The notes under the pieces were generated by a model, which saw only the letters and a list, made by a program, of their open reading frames with translations, was not told where the DNA came from and did not search any database. A stretch of DNA of 64,000 nt from Rotaria macrura (lineage: Eukaryota > Rotifera > Eurotatoria > Philodinida > Philodinidae): positions 1 through 64,000 of the forward strand of contig OENT01000324.1 of NCBI GenBank assembly GCA_900239685.1, read 5' to 3'. Numbering within the stretch: position 1 is the stretch's first letter; each line of letters begins with the position of its first letter. A program made the position numbers and the translations under genes. This document shows positions 62,373-64,000 of this stretch, piece by piece.

Positions 62373-64000
62373 ACATCACAATCAAAATAGAATACGCTGA
62401 GCAACTGACATTGTCCTTCCCTTTTACTATTCTATTTCCAACGTTGCATTCGATGGTATTCCGGTCGAAATCATGTTTTTTTTGTCTTTGTAATTTTTTT
62501 CTCCTGATTAGTCCAATAAAATAGAAAAAAAAAACAACAAGAAACGAATTTTGAAACATGGATCGCATGAAATAAGAAATGCCGCCTTTTGGAACGATAT
62601 TAACACATTGAATTCAAAGCAATCATTTAGTTCTTTCGTGTTTAAATGAATTTATGCTTGACTTTTTATAAACATCCAATTGGCGTGATTCGTACACAGT
62701 GTGAAAATCGTTCATCAGAGAGTCATGTTTTCTTCATTCAATTTATTCAAAGTATATTGAATTCAAGTGAAAAACATTTGATGAGTAACATGAGTCCACT
62801 TGTTGAGAGATGGGAACGAAACAAAAGTATTCAAAATGTTATTGATAGCTTCGACAAAAAGTTCACCTGTCTGTCACAATGGGAAACGATTTAGTTCGAT
62901 GCGATTTTCAAATAAAGATGGTTTTGGGGTGCTATTCGTCTCAAGACTTGGATGATTTCAGTTGCATAGCAGTATAACAAGTCCATTCTATCACATAAGA
63001 AAATGTACTGGTTCGGAAAAAGTAACGAAGTTGCGCTTTTCTCATCGATGAAAGGCAGCAGCCAACTATCTTCTTTCACACTTCAAAGGATCTTTAAAAA
63101 ACTGGAAACAGATTTTCACAGAAAATTTCTATTCTAACTAATTTTTTTGACATACTATATTGTTTTGTTTAACTTTCAGACGATTAGACTTTTAGTCGTA
63201 TTACTATTGAAGAAATGTTCTTCTACAATTTCAGTAGAACACCTGCTGCTAAGTTAAGTCATACGGTATGTGCTTTTAAATATCCATTCAGATTCATTGT
63301 GAACATAAAATAGGTGTCTAGATTAGAATGAAAACATGTACGTCTACATCTGTCTTTTTGCTGCTGTTAGTCCTAAATTTCGAATGCTTATAAAGTTTGA
63401 CATAATTCTCTTTCTTTTCAAAATATTATCAAGATAAGCTTGTTTCGAAGATCTAACTCCGAGTTCATTTCTGTCGTTCAATAATTTTTATAATCAATTT
63501 TAGTGCTGAGCAAAACAAGATTTAGAGTGCTTGAAGTAATATTTGTTTGCTTCTTGCAACGTTATTTGTACTATCAAGATAAAAATATGAATAGAAACAA
63601 ATTTTTCGAATTTTATTCTAATAAAATCTATCTTCAGCTGTTGCCTTTGATTAACAAAGTTATTTCATACATGGCATCTATTCATATGATTAAGTCAGCA
63701 TCATGCTCGCGAAAAGAAAACAAATATCCGCTGTAGTTTAAAAAATCGGATTGTAACTTGCGCTAAAATCATTTCTTTTCTTCTCAAAAGTTCTGACCGA
63801 GTAAATCGTTCTAATTAGGCAATCAATTTCAAAAGTAAAAAAAACATCCTACTGTCTTAGTAGAAAACATTAAGACTCGAAGTCGTAGAAATTTGATTTT
63901 AGAATTGGAATGTAATCTTAGAAAAATCGTCGGGACTTTTCGGCAGATTAGATCCACTCGAAATGACTCATTATTCATCTATAACTTTAATTATAAGTCC
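62373..64000. other. CHCHD2 3' region and gene-free end of window
   Basis: Beyond the CHCHD2 3' UTR I find no supported gene. An 82-codon ATG frame at 62646-62894 lacks splice context, any recognisable motif and family resemblance. The sequence to the window end is AT-rich with short frames on both strands. A gene could begin beyond 64000. Confidence 0.4.
62515..62520 (+). promoter_or_regulatory. CHCHD2 polyadenylation signal
   Basis: Canonical AATAAA about 145 nt after the CHCHD2 stop codon in an AT-rich context, the first such hexamer downstream. Confidence 0.6.

Noticed and set aside
62646-62894. An 82-codon ATG frame after CHCHD2
   Set aside because: No recognisable motif, signal peptide or splice context; kept only as a remark.

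Overview
The window looks like nuclear DNA of a small invertebrate. Genes are split by GT-AG introns, many only 50-75 nt long, mixed with a few of 1-4 kb. Base composition is strongly AT-rich, 3' UTRs are short, and Asn, Gln and Ser homopolymer runs are common. Several start codons lie directly behind a 3' splice-site-like AG. Together with hAT-type transposon remnants this suggests a rotifer, most likely a bdelloid of the Rotaria/Adineta kind. The organism is inferred from style, not from a marker gene.

Layout: 1-2.4 kb is gene-free, with a small repeated motif and a hairpin. 2.4-4.1 kb (-) is an unrecognised two-exon helical/polyQ protein. 5.2-5.5 kb (+) is a small secreted cysteine-knot peptide. 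5.5-11.2 kb shows no gene. 11.2-14.4 kb (-) is a complete ten-exon aryl hydrocarbon receptor (AHR). 14.4-22.9 kb is a gene desert containing a decayed hAT element with its target-site duplication and a GC-rich inverted-repeat block. 22.9-35.5 kb (+) is UPF1 in 15 coding exons; intron 5 holds an antisense coding relic and intron 9 a second hAT-like element with a perfect 8-bp target duplication. 38.4-39.4 kb (+) is CHMP2B. 40.5-41.5 kb (-) is an unrecognised coiled-coil protein. 42.0-42.7 kb (+) is GLRX5, converging on an N-terminally extended V-ATPase G-like subunit at 43.0-43.5 kb (-). 45.3-48.8 kb (+) is a long disordered protein of unknown function. 49.0-61.2 kb (-) is NUP160 in about 21 exons, C-terminally shorter than in vertebrates, with an inverted-repeat element in one intron. 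61.7-62.4 kb (+) is CHCHD2/CHCHD10. The rest is gene-free.

The recognised genes are mainly housekeeping: nonsense-mediated decay, ESCRT-III, mitochondrial Fe-S and cristae proteins, proton pump and nuclear pore. There is one xenosensor-type transcription factor. They do not form an operon or a single pathway. GLRX5 and CHCHD2 both act in mitochondria but are not adjacent. I found no clear new multi-gene system. The most interesting items are the transposon insertions with readable duplications, the V-ATPase G-like paralogue, the knottin-like peptide, the shortened NUP160 and the acceptor-like sites abutting start codons. Exon boundaries were derived by hand from reading frame and splice motifs and checked for phase. 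Comparisons with human proteins rest on my knowledge of those families; no alignment was run.
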